In this document: in pieces, positions 1-9,430 of the stretch | Position numbering within the stretch: position 1 is the stretch's first letter | Layout: every line of letters begins with the position of its first letter | Assembly: GCA_023055505.1 (NCBI GenBank) | Contig: JALIRH010000100.1 | Coordinates: forward strand, 62,001-126,000 | DNA from: Callipepla californica brunnescens | Lineage: Eukaryota > Chordata > Aves > Galliformes > Odontophoridae | Length of the DNA: 64,000 nucleotides | Direction of reading: 5' to 3' | Notes under the pieces: generated by a model | What the model saw: the letters and a program-made list of their open reading frames with translations, nothing else | Databases searched by the model: none | What the model was told of the DNA's origin: nothing | Translations under genes and position numbers: made by a program

Positions 1-764
1 AGTAGTAAGGCAGCTACGGGGCAGCAGTGGGGCAAATATGAGGAGGCTCTGAGGAAACTATGGGGCAGCTATGGGGCAGCAGTGAGGCAGTTATAGAACA
101 GGTATGAGGCACTTATCAAGCAGCTATGGGTCAGCTATGAGGAGGCTATGGGGCAGATGTGGTGCAGCAGTGGGGCAGCTAAGGCAGCTATGGGGAGGCT
201 ATGGGGCAGCAGTGTGGGCAACTATGAGGAGACTATGGGGAGGCTATGAGGCAGCTATGGGGCAGTAGTCGGGCAGCTATTGGACGGCTATGAGGCAGCC
301 ATGGGGCAGCTATGGGGCAGCAGTGAGACAGCTATGGGGCAAGTATGGGGAGGCTATGGGGCAGCGACGGGGTGGCTATGGGGCAGTAGTGGGGCAGCTA
401 TGGTGAGGTTATGAGGCAGCCATGGGGTAGGTATGAGAAACCAGTGAGGCAGCTATGGGGCAGTAGTGGAGCAGCTATGAGGCAGCGGTGGGTCAGCTAT
501 GGGGTGGCTATGAGGCAGCAGTGGGTCAGCTATGGGGTGGCTATGAGGCAGCCATGGGGCAGCTATGGGACAGCAGTGGGGCAGCTATGAGGTAGCCATG
601 GGGCACCTATGGGGAAGCAGCGAGGGAGCTATGGGGTAGCAGTGAGGCAGCTATGAGGAAGCTATGGGGAGGCTATGGGGAGGCTATGGGGCAGATATGT
701 AACGGCTATGAGGCAGCCACGGTGCAGTTATGGGGCAGCCACGGTGCAGCTATGGGGCAGCAGT
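1..764 (+). repeat. Copy 1 of a 1,700-bp-offset duplicated block
   Basis: This stretch recurs at 1,701-2,464 with a constant offset of 1,700 bp. Every line compared between the two copies was identical, although the surrounding minisatellite is diverged. The copy probably starts before the window. Identity stops after base 764, where copy 1 carries about 20 bp more than copy 2. The perfect match implies a recent tandem duplication or conversion. Confidence 0.88.
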
Positions 765-1700
765 GGGGCAGCTATGGGCAGCAGTAAGGAAGCTATTGAG
801 AAGGCTATGGGGGCAGCTATGGGGTGGCTATGGGGCAGCTATAGAGCGGCAATGTGGCAGTAGTGGGGCACCTATAAGGCAGCTATGGGGCAGCAGTGGG
901 ACAGCTATGGGGCGGCTATTAGGCAGCCATGGGGTGGCAATGGGGCAGCAGTGAGGCAGCTATGGGGCGGCTATGGGGCTGAAGTGGGGCAGCTATGAGG
1001 AGTCTCTTGAGAGGCTATGGAGCAGCTATGGGGCAGCAGTGGGGTAGCAGGAGGAGACTATGGGGAGGCTATGAAGCAGGTATGGGGCAGCAGTGGGGCA
1101 GCTATGGGGCGACTATGGGGCAGCAGTTGAGCAGCTATGGGGCAGCCATGGGGCAGCTATGTGGCAGTAGTGAAACAGCTATGGTGTAGCTATAAGCGAG
1201 CCTTGGGGCAGCAAGGGGCAGTAGTAAGGCAGCTATGGGGCAGCAGTGGGGCAGCTATGATGAGACTATGGGAAGGCCATGAGGAAGCTATGGGGCATCT
1301 TTGAGGCAGACAAAAAGTAGCTGTGGGGCTGCAGTGAGGCAGCTATGGGGCAGCTGTGGGGCAGCTATTGTGTAGCAGTGAGGCATCTATGAGGAGGCTA
1401 TGGGGAGGATATGAGGCAGTTATGGGGCAGAAGTGAGGCAGCTATGGGGTGGCTATAGGGCAGCAGTGGGGCAGGTATGGGGCAACAAAGAGGCAGCCAT
1501 GGGGCAGCAGTGGGGCAGCTTTGAGGCTACGGGGCGGCTATGGGGCAGTAGTGGGGTAGCTATGGGGCAGCAGTGAGGAAGCTAAGGGGAAGCAATGGGG
1601 TAGCTTTGAGGATGCTATTGGGAAGCCATGGGGCAGCAATGGGGCGGCTATGAGGCAGCGACGGGGAAGCTATGGGGCAGCAGTGAGGCAGGTATGGGGC

Positions 1701-2464
1701 AGTAGTAAGGCAGCTACGGGGCAGCAGTGGGGCAAATATGAGGAGGCTCTGAGGAAACTATGGGGCAGCTATGGGGCAGCAGTGAGGCAGTTATAGAACA
1801 GGTATGAGGCACTTATCAAGCAGCTATGGGTCAGCTATGAGGAGGCTATGGGGCAGATGTGGTGCAGCAGTGGGGCAGCTAAGGCAGCTATGGGGAGGCT
1901 ATGGGGCAGCAGTGTGGGCAACTATGAGGAGACTATGGGGAGGCTATGAGGCAGCTATGGGGCAGTAGTCGGGCAGCTATTGGACGGCTATGAGGCAGCC
2001 ATGGGGCAGCTATGGGGCAGCAGTGAGACAGCTATGGGGCAAGTATGGGGAGGCTATGGGGCAGCGACGGGGTGGCTATGGGGCAGTAGTGGGGCAGCTA
2101 TGGTGAGGTTATGAGGCAGCCATGGGGTAGGTATGAGAAACCAGTGAGGCAGCTATGGGGCAGTAGTGGAGCAGCTATGAGGCAGCGGTGGGTCAGCTAT
2201 GGGGTGGCTATGAGGCAGCAGTGGGTCAGCTATGGGGTGGCTATGAGGCAGCCATGGGGCAGCTATGGGACAGCAGTGGGGCAGCTATGAGGTAGCCATG
2301 GGGCACCTATGGGGAAGCAGCGAGGGAGCTATGGGGTAGCAGTGAGGCAGCTATGAGGAAGCTATGGGGAGGCTATGGGGAGGCTATGGGGCAGATATGT
2401 AACGGCTATGAGGCAGCCACGGTGCAGTTATGGGGCAGCCACGGTGCAGCTATGGGGCAGCAGT
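1701..2464 (+). repeat. Copy 2 of the 1,700-bp-offset duplicated block
   Basis: This block matches 1-764 with no mismatch seen. The intervening 765-1,700 is ordinary minisatellite. After 2,464 the sequences diverge, first by an indel of about 20 bp and then by scattered substitutions. The duplicated period is therefore about 1.7 kb, but only the first 0.76 kb of a second period is kept. Confidence 0.88.
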
Positions 2465-4138
2465 AAGGAAGCTACGAGAAGGCTATGGAGGCAGCTATCG
2501 GGTGGCTATGAGACAGCTATGGGGCAACTATGAGGCAGCCGTAGGGCAGCTATGGTGCAGCAGTGAGGCAGCAATTAGGCAGAAGTTGGGCAGATATGGG
2601 GCAGCAGTGAGGCAGCTATGAGGAGGCTATGGGGCAGCTATGGGGCAGCAGAGAGGCAGCTATGGGGCACGAGTGAGGCAGCTATGGGTTAGCTATGAGG
2701 AGGCCTTGAGGAGGCTATGGGGCAGATATGGGGCAGCAGTGGGGCAGCTAAGGCAGCTATGGGAAGGCTATGGGGCAGCAGTGTGGGCAACTATGAGGAG
2801 ACTATGGGGAGGCTATGAGGCAGCTATGGGGCAGCAGTCGGGCAGATATAAGGCAGCTATTGGGAAGCAGTGGGGCAGCTATGGGGCGGCTATTAGGCAG
2901 CCTTTGGGCACCTATTGGGCAGCAGTGAGGCAGGTATGGGGCAGCTATGGGGCAGCTATGAGGACGTTATGGGGCAGCTATGGGGCAGCAGTGGGGCAGC
3001 AATAACGCAGTAGTGGGGCAGCTATGGGGCAGTAGTGGGGCAGCAATGAGGACGCTATAGGGAGACTATGGGGCATGTATGGAGCGGCTAGGAGGCAGCT
3101 ATGGGGCAGGTATGAGGCAGCCATGGGGTGGCTGTGGGGCAGCAGTGAGGCAGCTATGAAGAGGCTATGGAAATGCTATAGGGCAGCAGTGGGGCAGCTA
3201 CGGAGCGGCTATGAGGCAGCCATTTTGCATCTATGGGGCAGCAGTGGGGCAGCTACGAGGAAGCTATAGGGCAGCTATGGGACAGCAGTGGGGCAGCTAT
3301 GGTGCGGCTATGAGGCAGCCATGAGGCAGACACGGGGCAGCAGTGGGGCAGCTATGGTGCGGCTATGAGGCAGCCATGAGGCAGATATGGGGCAGCAGTG
3401 GGGCAGCTATGAGCAGGCTTTGGGGCGGCTGTGGAGCAGCAGTGGGGAAGCTATGGGGCAGTAGTGGGGCAACTATAAGTTAGCAGTGGGGCAGCTATGG
3501 GGCGGCTATGGGGCAGCAGTGGGGCAGCTATGAGGAGGTTATGGGGCAGCCATTGGCAGCTATGGGGCTGCAGTGAGGCAGCAATGGGGCAGCAGTGGGG
3601 CGGCTCTAAGGCAGCAGTGATGCAGATATCGGGCAGCTCTGAGGAGGCTATGAGGCCGCTATGAGGCAGTAGTGGGGCAGCTATGGGGCAGCAGTGGGGT
3701 GGCTATGTGGCAGCAATGGGGCAGCCATGGGGCAGGTATGGGGCTGCAGTGGGACAGCTATGAGGAGGCTATTGGGCAGGTATAGAGCGGCTATGTGGCA
3801 GTAGTCGGGCAGCTATTGGGCAGCTATTGGGAAGCCGTGGGGCAGCTATCGGGCGGCTATTATACAGCCATGGAGCAGCTATGGTGCAGCAGTGTTGCAG
3901 CTATGAGGAGGCTATGGGGAGGCTATGGAGCAGCTATGGGGCGGCTATCTGGTGGCTATGAGGCAGCTATCGGGCAGCTCTGAGGAGGCTATGGGGCCAC
4001 TATGAGGCAGTAGTGGGGCAGCTATGGGGCAGCAGTGGGGTGGCTATGGGGTGGCAGCGGGGCAGCAGTGGGGCAGCCATGGGGCAGCTATGGGGCTGCA
4101 GTGGGGCAGCTATGAGGAGGCTATGGGGCAGCAGTGGG

Positions 4139-4440
4139 GCTGCTGGTTTCCCCCCGCTTCTTTTGTTGGAGTCCTCGCCCCTTCCATGGTTGCCCACCAA
4201 TGAGGACTGGCTGATCCCTCCCCCACATCGACGGCCCCGGACCCACAACCCCGACCCCACATCTGCAGCCCCAGCCCCATAACAGAGCCTTCAGACCCCT
4301 AACTGAGCACCCGGACTTAGAACCGAGCATCGAGCCCCATTAGCCCCAACCCCAGCCCCACATCCCCGTCCCTCACCCAACTCCGCCCCACCCCACCCAC
4401 ACCCTATTCCCCCCTTCTCCCTCCGCCACCCCACTCCTCC
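4139..4440. other. Unique C-rich spacer between minisatellite and CpG island
   Basis: Minisatellite stops at about 4,138 and is replaced by unique sequence that is strongly C-rich on the plus strand, with runs such as CCCCAGCCCCA. CpG density is lower than in the island to the right. If a minus-strand transcript starts near 4,540, this stretch would be the beginning of its first intron, after the splice donor at 4,458. I see no convincing exon here. Open frames across it are short and of low complexity. Confidence 0.5.
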
Positions 4441-4458
4441 CCCCCTCCCCTTTCCCAC

Positions 4459-4534
4459 CTGCGTGTGCGCGAGCAGCCGCTGTAGCTCCCCCAGGAGCTC
4501 CACGTTGCGCGACCTCCCCCCCCGCCAACGCCAT
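4459..4534 (-). CDS. Candidate first coding exon of an unidentified gene (partial)
   Basis: On the minus strand an ATG at 4,534 lies in strong Kozak context (GGCCATGG, G at -3 and +4). After 76 coding bases comes a good splice donor, CACGCAG|GTGGGA, with the intron beginning at 4,458. Read literally, the ATG frame gives MALAGGEVAQRGAPGG and further low-complexity residues. The frame one base away, entered through the run of eight G (plus-strand C at 4,516-4,523), gives RSRNVELLGELQRLLAHTQ, which looks like an amphipathic helix and reaches the donor in phase 0. A G-run of seven would join that ATG to that frame, so a homopolymer error or a real frameshift is possible. I do not recognise the protein. 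The gene would continue left beyond the window, with minisatellite in intron 1. Confidence 0.35.
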
Positions 4535-4563
4535 GGCCGAACAGCCCCACCCCCACTGCGCGC

Positions 4564-4617
4564 GGCTCTGGGAATAGCACTACGCGTGCGCCGGTCCCGG
4601 AAGCCGGAAACGGAAGT
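4564..4617. promoter_or_regulatory. Core promoter candidate with two ETS-type sites
   Basis: CCGGAAGC (4,597-4,604) and ACGGAAGT (4,610-4,617) match the ETS/GABP consensus and lie 13 bp apart in the same orientation. At 4,568-4,574 the minus strand reads TTCCCAG within CTATTCCCAGAG, similar to the ZNF143/THAP11 site core. A GCGTGCGCC stretch (4,584-4,592) resembles half of an NRF1 site. These are common elements of bidirectional housekeeping promoters. They lie between the minus-strand start codon (4,534) and the plus-strand start codons (4,633 and 4,655). Factor assignments are by motif only. Confidence 0.45.
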
Positions 4618-4628
4618 CCCCCCCCCCC
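4618..4628 (+). repeat. C11 homopolymer
   Basis: A run of eleven C follows directly after the second ETS-type site and precedes the first plus-strand ATG. Its length is likely to be polymorphic and is prone to sequencing error. Confidence 0.85.
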
Positions 4629-4632
4629 GCAG

Positions 4633-4857
4633 ATGAACGGAGCGGTGGAGTACTATGGCGGCGGCGGTGGCGGCGCCGCGGAAACCGCGGAAACCGCGCG
4701 TTGGAGCGGCGGCGGCGGCGGCGGCTCCGTTGCCGTGGGAACCGCGGAAACTGCGGAAACTGCGGAAACCGCGCGTTGGAGCGGCGGCGGCGGCGGCGGC
4801 TCCGTTGCCACGGAAACCGCACGTTGGAGCGGCGGCGGCGGCTGTACGGGAGGCACT
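4633..4857 (+). other. GGC-rich repeated open frame, possible 5' exon on the plus strand
   Basis: Two overlapping open frames start here. One begins at 4,633 (MNGAVEYYGGGGGG, weak Kozak). The other begins at 4,655 (MAAAVAAPRKPRKPRVG, better Kozak with A at -3 and G at +4). Both run through the GGC-rich repeat at 4,677-4,845. A donor-like ACT|GTGAGC lies at 4,857/4,858, and an acceptor-like T-rich tract ending in AG lies at 4,964-4,965, which would define an intron of about 108 bp. The sequence after it is minisatellite with stops nearby. This could be a noncoding 5' exon, a real alanine- or glycine-rich N-terminus, or chance openness in GC-rich repeat. I do not recognise a family. Confidence 0.2.
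4677..4845 (+). repeat. Compound GGC minisatellite in the CpG island
   Basis: Three tandem units each contain GGAAACC-type steps, the motif CCGCGCGTTGGAGC (4,694-4,707 and 4,769-4,782, with variant CCGCACGTTGGAGC at 4,817-4,830) and a run of four to seven GGC. Motif spacings are 75 and 48 bp. The second unit has an extra CGGAAACTG step, and the third is shorter. The pure GGC runs could expand. Confidence 0.85.
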
Positions 4858-4886
4858 GTGAGCTTTGGGGGTGGGGCTGGGCAGGG

Positions 4887-4911
4887 GCAGCGGCAGCGGC
4901 AGCGGCAGCGG
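4887..4911 (+). repeat. CAGCGG hexanucleotide repeat
   Basis: Four tandem GGCAGC steps end in a G run, directly downstream of the GGC minisatellite and inside the CpG island. Confidence 0.8.
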
Positions 4912-4977
4912 GGGAGGGGCGGGGCAGGATTCCGGGGCCGCGCGGCGCTCTCTTTTTTCCCCTAGCACTTGTAACAT

Positions 4978-7327
4978 CTATGAGGAGGCTATGGGGAGGA
5001 TATGAGGCAGCTATGGGGTGGCTATGGGGCTGCAGTAAGGCAGGTATGGGGCAGAAATGAGGCAGCCACGGGGCAGCAGTGGGGCAGCTATGGGGCAGCT
5101 ATGGGACAGAAGTGGGGCAGCTCTAAGGGTAGCCATGGGGCAGTTATGGGGCAACAGTGGGGCAGGTATGGGGCGGCTATTAGGCAGCCATCAAGCAGCT
5201 ATGAGGCAGTAGTGGGGCAGCTATGAGGAAGCAGTGATGGAGCTATGGAGTAGCAGTGAGGCAGCTATAAGGAGGCTATGGGAGGCTATGGGGCAGCTAT
5301 GGTGCATCAGTGAGGAAGCTATGGGGCGGCTTTGGGGCAGCATTTTGGCAGCTATGGGGCAGCAGTGGGACAGCTATGAGGAGGCTATGGGGAAGCTATG
5401 TGGCAGCAGAGAGCTAGCTATGGGGCAGCTATGAGGAGGCTAAGGGGAGGCTATGGGGCAGCTATAGAGCGCCTATGTGGCAGTAGTTGGGCAGATATAA
5501 GGCAGCAGTGGGGCAGCTATGGGGCGGGAATTAGGCAGCCATGGGGCACGTATGGGGCAGCAGTGAGGTAGCTATGGGGCAGCTATGGGTCAGCTATGAG
5601 GAGGTTATGGGGAGGCAATGGAGCAGCAGTGGGGCAGATATGGGACGGTTATTAAGAGGCTATGTGGCAGCTATGGGGCATTAGTGGGGCAGCTATGGGG
5701 AAGTAGTGGGGCAGATATGGGGCAGCAGTGAGGCAGCTATGGGGTAGCTATGAGAAAGCTATGGGGCAGCAGTGAGGAAGTAGTGAGGCAGCTATGAGAA
5801 GGCTGTGGGGAAGCTATGGGGCAGCTATGGGGCACCAGTGAGGCAGATATGGGGCACCAGTGAGGCAGCTATAGGGAGGCTACGGGGCAGCAGTGAGGGA
5901 GTAGAGAGTCCAATATGGGGCATTAGTGCGGCAGCTATGGGGCATTAGTGGGGCAGTTATGAGGAGGCTATGGGGAGGCTATGGAGCAGCTATGGGGCAG
6001 CTATAGGGCAGCAGGGAGGTAGCAATGGGGCAGCAGTTGGGAAGCTATGATGAGGCTATGGTGAGTCTACGGGGCAGCTATGGTACACCAGTGAGGCAGC
6101 CATGGGGCAGCTATGGTACACCAGTGAGGCAGCCATGGGGCAGCTATGGGGCACCAATGGGACAGTTATGAGGAGGCTGTGGGGAAGCTATGGGGCAGCT
6201 ATGGGGCAGCAATGAGGAGGGTATGGAGAGGCTATGGGGCAGCTATGGTGCAACAGTGAGGCAGCTATGGGGTAGCTTTGAGGAGGCTGTGGGGAGGATA
6301 TGGGGTAGATATGTGGCAACGGTGAGGTAGCTATGGGGAAGCTATGGGGCAGCAATGGGAGTAGTCGGTCAGCTATGGGGCATTAGTGCTGCAGCAATGG
6401 GGCCGAGTGGGGCAGTTAAGAGGAGGCTATGGGGAGGCTATGGGGCAGCTATCGGCCAGCATTGAACTAGCTTTAGAACAGCTATGAGGAGGCTATGGGT
6501 CAGATATGGGGCAGCAGTGAAGCAGCTATGGTGCGGCTATAAGGCAGCCATGGGGCAGCTATGGGTTAGCAGTGAGTCAGCTATGGGGCAGCAGTTGGGC
6601 AGCTATGAGGAGGCTATGGGGCAGCTATGGAGCAGATTTGAAACAGCTTTGGGGCGGCTGTGGGGCAGTAGTTTGGCAGCTATGAGGCAGCAGTTGGGCA
6701 GCAGTTGGGGCAGTAGTGAGGCAGCTATGTGGCAGCTCAGGAGAGGCTATGGGGCAGCTATGGGGTATTAGTGGGGCAGCTATGGGGAAGTAGTGGGGCA
6801 GATATGGGGCAGCAGTGAGGCAGCTATGGGGTAGCTATTGGGCAGTAGTGGGGAAGCAGTGAGGCAGCTATGGGGCAGCAGTTGGGCAGCTATAAAGAGG
6901 CTATGGAGAGGCTGTGCGGCAGCTATGGTGCATCAGTGAGGAAGCTATGGGGCGTCTTTAGGGCAGCAGTTTGACAGCTATGAGGCAGTCACGGGGCAGC
7001 TATGGGACAGCAGTGGGACAGCTATGAGGAGGCTAGAGGGCAGCTATGGGGCAGCTATGAGGAGGCTATGGGGAGGCTATGGGGCAGGTATATAGTGGCT
7101 ATGTGGCAGTAGTCGGGCAGATATAAGGCATCAATGGGGCAGCAGTGGGGCAGCTATTGGGCGGCTATTAGGCAGCCATGGGGCGGCTATGGGGCAGCAG
7201 GGAGGTAGCAATGGGGCAGCAGTGGAGCAGCTATGATGAGGCTATGGCGAGGCTCTGGGGCAGCTATGGTGCACCAGTGAGGCAGCTATTGGGTAGCTAT
7301 GAAGAGGCTATGGGTTAGGTTATGGGT
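4978..7327 (+). repeat. G-rich 11-bp minisatellite, right block
   Basis: The same 11-bp family continues in the same orientation as before the CpG island, so the island sits inside one minisatellite domain. Variants with CATTAGTGG and CACCAGTGA are commoner here than in the left block. Longer diverged duplications can be seen, including 5,681-5,750 against 6,768-6,837 and 6,009-6,095 against 7,198-7,285. Its last bases before the telomere-like DNA include GGGTTAGGTTATGGG. I see no gene in this block. Confidence 0.9.
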
Positions 7328-8878
7328 TAATGCTAACCCTTACCCTACCCTAACCCTAACCCTACCATACCCTAACCCTAACCTACCCTAACACTAACCC
7401 TAACCCTAACCCTAAACCTAAATCTAAACCTAACCCTAACCCTAACCCTAATTCCTAACCCTTACCTTAACTGTATCACAATCCCTATCCTAATTCTTAC
7501 CCTAACCCTAACCCTTACCTAACCCTAACCCTAACCCTAACCCTAACTCTAACATTAACCCTAACCCTAACCCTAACATGACCCTAACCCTAATCCTAAC
7601 CCTAACCCTAACTCTAATTCCTAACCCTTACCTTAACTGTATCACAATCCCTATCCTAATTCTTACCCTAACCCTAACCCTTACCTAACCCTAACCCTAA
7701 CCCTAACCCTAAATCTCACCTTAACCCTAACCCTAACCCTAACCCTAACCCTAACCTCAACCCTAACCCTAACTCTAACCTTAACCCTAAACCTAACAAT
7801 AAATTTAACCCTAACCCTAACACTAACCCTAACCCTAATTTTACCCTAACCCTAAGCATACCCTAACCCTAACCCTAACCTTAACCCTAACCCCAACCCT
7901 AACCTAACCCTAACCCTACCCCTACCCCTACCCCTACCCCTAACCCTACCCCTAACCCTACCCCTAACCCTACCCCTAACCCTAACCCTAACCCTAACCC
8001 TAACCCTAACCCTACCCTAACCCTAACCCTAACCCTAACCCTTACCCTAACCCCTAGCCTAACCCAAACCCTAACCCTAACCCTACCCCTAACCCTACTT
8101 TACCCTAACCCTAATCCTAACACTAACTCTAACTTTATTCCTTACCCTAACACTAATCCAATCCCGAACCCTAACCCTAATCCTAGCCCTAACTCTAACT
8201 TTATTCGTAACCCTACCCCTAATCCAAACAATAACCCTTTCCCTAATCAAACCCTATCCCTATTCCTAACCCTTACCCTAACCGTATCACAATCCCTATC
8301 CTAACTCTTACCATAACCCAAACCCTAACCTAACCCTAACCCTAACCCTAACCCTAACCCTTACCCTAACCCTACCCTAACCTTAACTCTACCCTAACCG
8401 TATCCCTACCCTAACCCTAACTCTAATCCTAGCCCTTTCTCTAACTTTATTCCTAACCCTACCCCTGATCCAAACACTAACCCTAACCTTAATGTAACCC
8501 TAACCCTATTCCTAACCCTTACCCTAACTGTATCCCAATCCCTATCCTAACTCTTACCATAACCCTAACCCTGATGCTAATGCTAACCCTAACCCTGAAT
8601 CTAACCCTTACCCTAACCCTATCCCTTACCCAGAAGCTAACACTTAGCGTTGTACAATACCTAACCGTACCCTAACCCTATCCCTAAACCTAAAAGAAAC
8701 CCAAACTCTAACCCTAAATCTGTCCCTGAGCCTAACCTTCAACCTTACCCTAACCTTAACCCTAACCCTGTTCCATTCTCTAAACATATCTGTAAGCATT
8801 ACCTTCATCCTAACTCGAACTCTACCCTAACCCTATCCCTTTGACCCCAACACAAAACCCAGATCGAGCCTGACCCTA
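7328..8878. repeat. Truncated telomere-like unit (unit 0) at the array boundary
   Basis: From 7,328 the sequence is collinear with the array part of later units; TAATGCTAACCC here matches 12,460 in unit 1. The unit is therefore missing its G-rich arm, its hinge and most of its C-rich arm. It is CCCTAA-type on the plus strand. It includes boundary-specific words (CTAATTCCTAACCC at 7,448 and 7,614) and a CCCCTA variant run. It ends at the strand switch at 8,879. Confidence 0.85.
7912..7980 (+). repeat. CCCCTA variant telomere run
   Basis: Here the repeat changes to CCCCTA steps (TAGGGG on the other strand) and then to alternating CCCTAA and CCCCTA. A run this regular is not seen in the other units. 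Runs of four G on the minus strand give strong G-quadruplex potential. Confidence 0.8.
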
Positions 8879-9430
8879 ACCTAGGTAGCATAAAGTGTAT
8901 GTAGGGTGAATTTGAGTTTTAGGGTCAAAGTTAAATTGTTAGTTTTAGGGTTAGGGTGAAGGATTGCTTTAGTTCTAGTATTAGGGTGTTTGGGGTTAGG
9001 GTTAGGGTAAGGATTTGGGGGTGGATTAGGTTTAGGGTCAGGTTTGGGGGAGTTTTGGGGTTAGGGTTAGATTTAGGATTAGGGTTAGCAAAAAAGGTGT
9101 TTTAGTTTTAGTTTAGGTTAGTGCTAGGATTAGGTTGAGTGTTCTTGTGAAGTTTAGGTTTAGGGTTAGGTTTAGGTTTAGATTGAGGTTTAGGGTAAGG
9201 AGTAGGGTTCATTTGACTTTTAGGGTCAGAGTAGAGTTAAGTCGTGTTAGGGTTAAGGTTAAGAACAGGATTCAGATTCCAATTAGGTTTTGGGTTCCTA
9301 CTAGGGATAGGCCTCAAATTAGTGTTAAGGTTAGGGTTAGGGTTAGGTATAGGGAAAGGGTTAGTGTTAAGGCCAGGGCAAGTGTATGGTTTAGGGTAAA
9401 GATTGGATTTAGGGTTAGGTTTAGATGTAG

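Larger units (their letters stand above)
1..4138 (+). repeat. G-rich 11-bp minisatellite, left block
   Basis: The block is a continuous minisatellite with a basic unit of 11 bp. The commonest versions are GGCAGCTATGG, GGCAGCAGTGG, GGCAGCTATGA and GGCAGCCATGG, often alternating to give a 22-bp period. Single-base changes and short indels are common, so copies are moderately diverged. Because 11 is not a multiple of 3, any open frame shows an 11-residue (33-bp) periodicity of the type LWGSYGAAMGQ, so long open frames here are a by-product of the repeat. Longer duplications are superimposed, for example 3,636-3,700 and 3,975-4,045. I recall similar repeats from chicken microchromosomes, but this was not checked. 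Confidence 0.9.
4441..4965. promoter_or_regulatory. CpG island, probable bidirectional promoter region
   Basis: This stretch is very GC-rich with dense CpG, unlike the CpG-poor minisatellite on both sides. The plus strand is C-rich left of about 4,560 and G-rich right of about 4,640. A GC-skew flip of this kind is typical of CpG-island promoters transcribed outward in both directions. The centre holds ETS-type and ZNF143-like sequences. CpG retention suggests the island is kept unmethylated in the germ line. No TATA box is evident. Confidence 0.6.

Noticed and set aside
2640..3005. 121-codon open frame with 11-residue repeats (LWGSYGAAMGQ-like), and similar shorter frames across 1-7,327
   Set aside because: An 11-bp repeat without stop words is open in several frames at once, the frames break at every indel, and no unique protein sequence, splice pattern or promoter goes with them.
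4858..4965. 108-bp intron on the plus strand (donor GTGAGC, acceptor after a T-rich tract)
   Set aside because: The splice-like signals are real, but the sequence after the acceptor is minisatellite with early stops in the likely phases. It was kept only as a note under the plus-strand candidate.
4291..4977. 228-codon minus-strand frame across the whole CpG island
   Set aside because: It reads antisense through GGC repeats and the promoter-like core and is of very low complexity. Only its short segment before the donor at 4,459 looks like a real exon.
7328..8878. True terminal telomere
   Set aside because: The repeats are heavily interrupted, uninterrupted runs reach only about twelve copies, and non-telomeric unit parts follow on the right.
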